Positions 5,800 to 6,424 of a stretch of 6,424 nt of DNA are shown in pieces; the stretch's first letter is position 1, and each line of letters starts with the position of its first letter. The notes under the pieces are model-generated. The model saw nothing but the letters and a program-made list of their open reading frames with translations, made no database searches and was not told the origin of the DNA. A program made the position numbers and the translations under genes. The DNA comes from Candidatus Kapaibacterium sp. (lineage in GTDB: Bacteria; Bacteroidota; Ignavibacteria; Kapaibacteriales; UBA961): NCBI GenBank assembly GCA_023259575.1, contig JALRHN010000118.1:1-6424 (forward strand), given 5' to 3'.

Positions 5800-6424
5800 A
5801 TGATAGTTTATTATTCGGATACATATACGATTCCTTTGCCTGAAGGACATAAATTTCCAATGTCCAAATATCGAATGATTAGAGATGAATTGCTTAGAAG
5901 TGGAACTCTTCAGCTTTCTGAGTTAGTGCAATCCCCTATTTTTCCTCAAGAATTACTGTATACAACCCATGATAAACAATATGTTGATGCAGTTTGTTCT
6001 CTTACTTTAGATCCAAAAATCATAAGAAGAATTGGATTCCCATTAACTCAAGCATTGGTTACACGCTCTTTAGCAACAGTAGGTGGGGCAGTTGCAGCAT
6101 CACAGACAGCATTAGAGCTAGGAGTCTCAGGCAATTTAGCAGGTGGAACTCATCATGCTTTATATGATGCAGGCGAAGGATTTTGCGTTTTTAATGATAT
6201 TGCTGTATCTATCATGCAATTATTATCTCATCATCATATTTCAAGAGCAGCAATTATTGATGTTGATGTTCATCAGGGTAATGGTAATTCTGCCATTTTA
6301 GGAGATTTACCACAGGTTTTTATATTTAGTATGCATGGTAAAAAAAATTATCCTTTTCATAAAGTACCTTCTACTATTGATATTGATTTAGAAGACAATA
6401 CTGAAGATGAAGAATATCTTGATA
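5800..6424 (+). CDS. Histone-deacetylase-family zinc hydrolase (partial, C-terminus off the right edge)
   Basis: From the ATG at 5800, 208 codons are open to the window edge; family members usually have about 300 residues. The fold is the arginase/deacetylase type that removes acetyl or other acyl groups from lysine side chains or polyamines using Zn2+. GHKFPMSKY (16-24) is the N-terminal substrate-channel motif. GGTHHA (115-120) supplies the tandem His118/His119 charge relay. GFCVFND (127-133) and IDVDVHQGNGN (153-163) follow, with Asp156 and His158 in the positions of zinc ligands and Asp154 beside them. The third zinc ligand and the catalytic Tyr should lie in the missing part. The compact bacterial form resembles class IV/AcuC-like proteins more than eukaryotic class I. 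The substrate is unknown. The start lies 10 bp after the E1 terminator with no Shine-Dalgarno; the earlier ATG at 5791 hits a stop at once, so 5800 is the best start. Expression needs read-through or a promoter inside the end of the E1 gene. Confidence 0.9.
   Translation, partial: MIVYYSDTYTIPLPEGHKFPMSKYRMIRDELLRSGTLQLSELVQSPIFPQELLYTTHDKQYVDAVCSLTLDPKIIRRIGFPLTQALVTRSLATVGGAVAASQTALELGVSGNLAGGTHHALYDAGEGFCVFNDIAVSIMQLLSHHHISRAAIIDVDVHQGNGNSAILGDLPQVFIFSMHGKKNYPFHKVPSTIDIDLEDNTEDEEYLD

Noticed and set aside
1..6424. Mobile element, CRISPR array, toxin-antitoxin or defence island
   Set aside because: No transposase, integrase, direct-repeat array, terminal inverted repeats or small paired genes are visible, and tRNA-Leu shows no duplicated 3' end that would mark an attachment site.

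Overview
The window is AT-rich chromosomal DNA, most likely from a member of the Bacteroidota or a close relative in the FCB group such as Ignavibacteria or Kapabacteria. Four things point there. One polypeptide carries both the alpha and beta parts of a 2-oxoacid dehydrogenase E1. A secreted protein has an IgGFc-binding-type N-terminal domain. The start codons lack clear Shine-Dalgarno sequences. Two promoters match the Bacteroidota form, TTTG then 20 bp then TAnnTTTG. The phylum is an inference from gene content; no marker here fixes a genus.

Layout. Positions 1-773, minus strand, hold the N-terminal 257 residues of the secreted protein, whose C-terminus lies off the left edge. A 257-bp divergent intergenic region (774-1030) contains a perfect 12-bp inverted repeat. 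Two plus-strand genes follow, 27 bp apart and probably co-transcribed: a cytoplasmic-type L-asparaginase (1031-2008) and an FtsX-like cell-division membrane protein (2036-2893). A short hairpin with T-tracts on both sides (2895-2921) separates ftsX from a convergent tRNA-Leu(GAG) gene on the minus strand (2923-3006) and can serve both as a terminator. Positions 3007-3297 hold no gene. They carry the tRNA promoter, an imperfect inverted repeat and a promoter for the next gene. The fused E1 alpha/beta gene (3298-5760) ends in a strong intrinsic terminator (5764-5790). A histone-deacetylase-family gene starts only 10 bp after that terminator and runs off the right edge (5800-6424).

The genes do not form one obvious pathway. 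Asparaginase supplies aspartate and ammonia, FtsX works in the divisome or in control of wall hydrolysis, the E1 protein makes acyl-dihydrolipoyl intermediates for an acyl-CoA-producing complex, and the deacetylase-family protein removes acyl groups from lysines or small amines. This looks like ordinary core-genome content plus one surface or secreted protein. I found no mobile element, CRISPR array or defence cassette, and no convincing evidence of a new multi-gene system. The most notable observations are an apparent Asp/Asn exchange at the two metal-ligand positions of the E1 thiamine-diphosphate site and the 27-bp operator-like palindrome upstream of the secreted protein.
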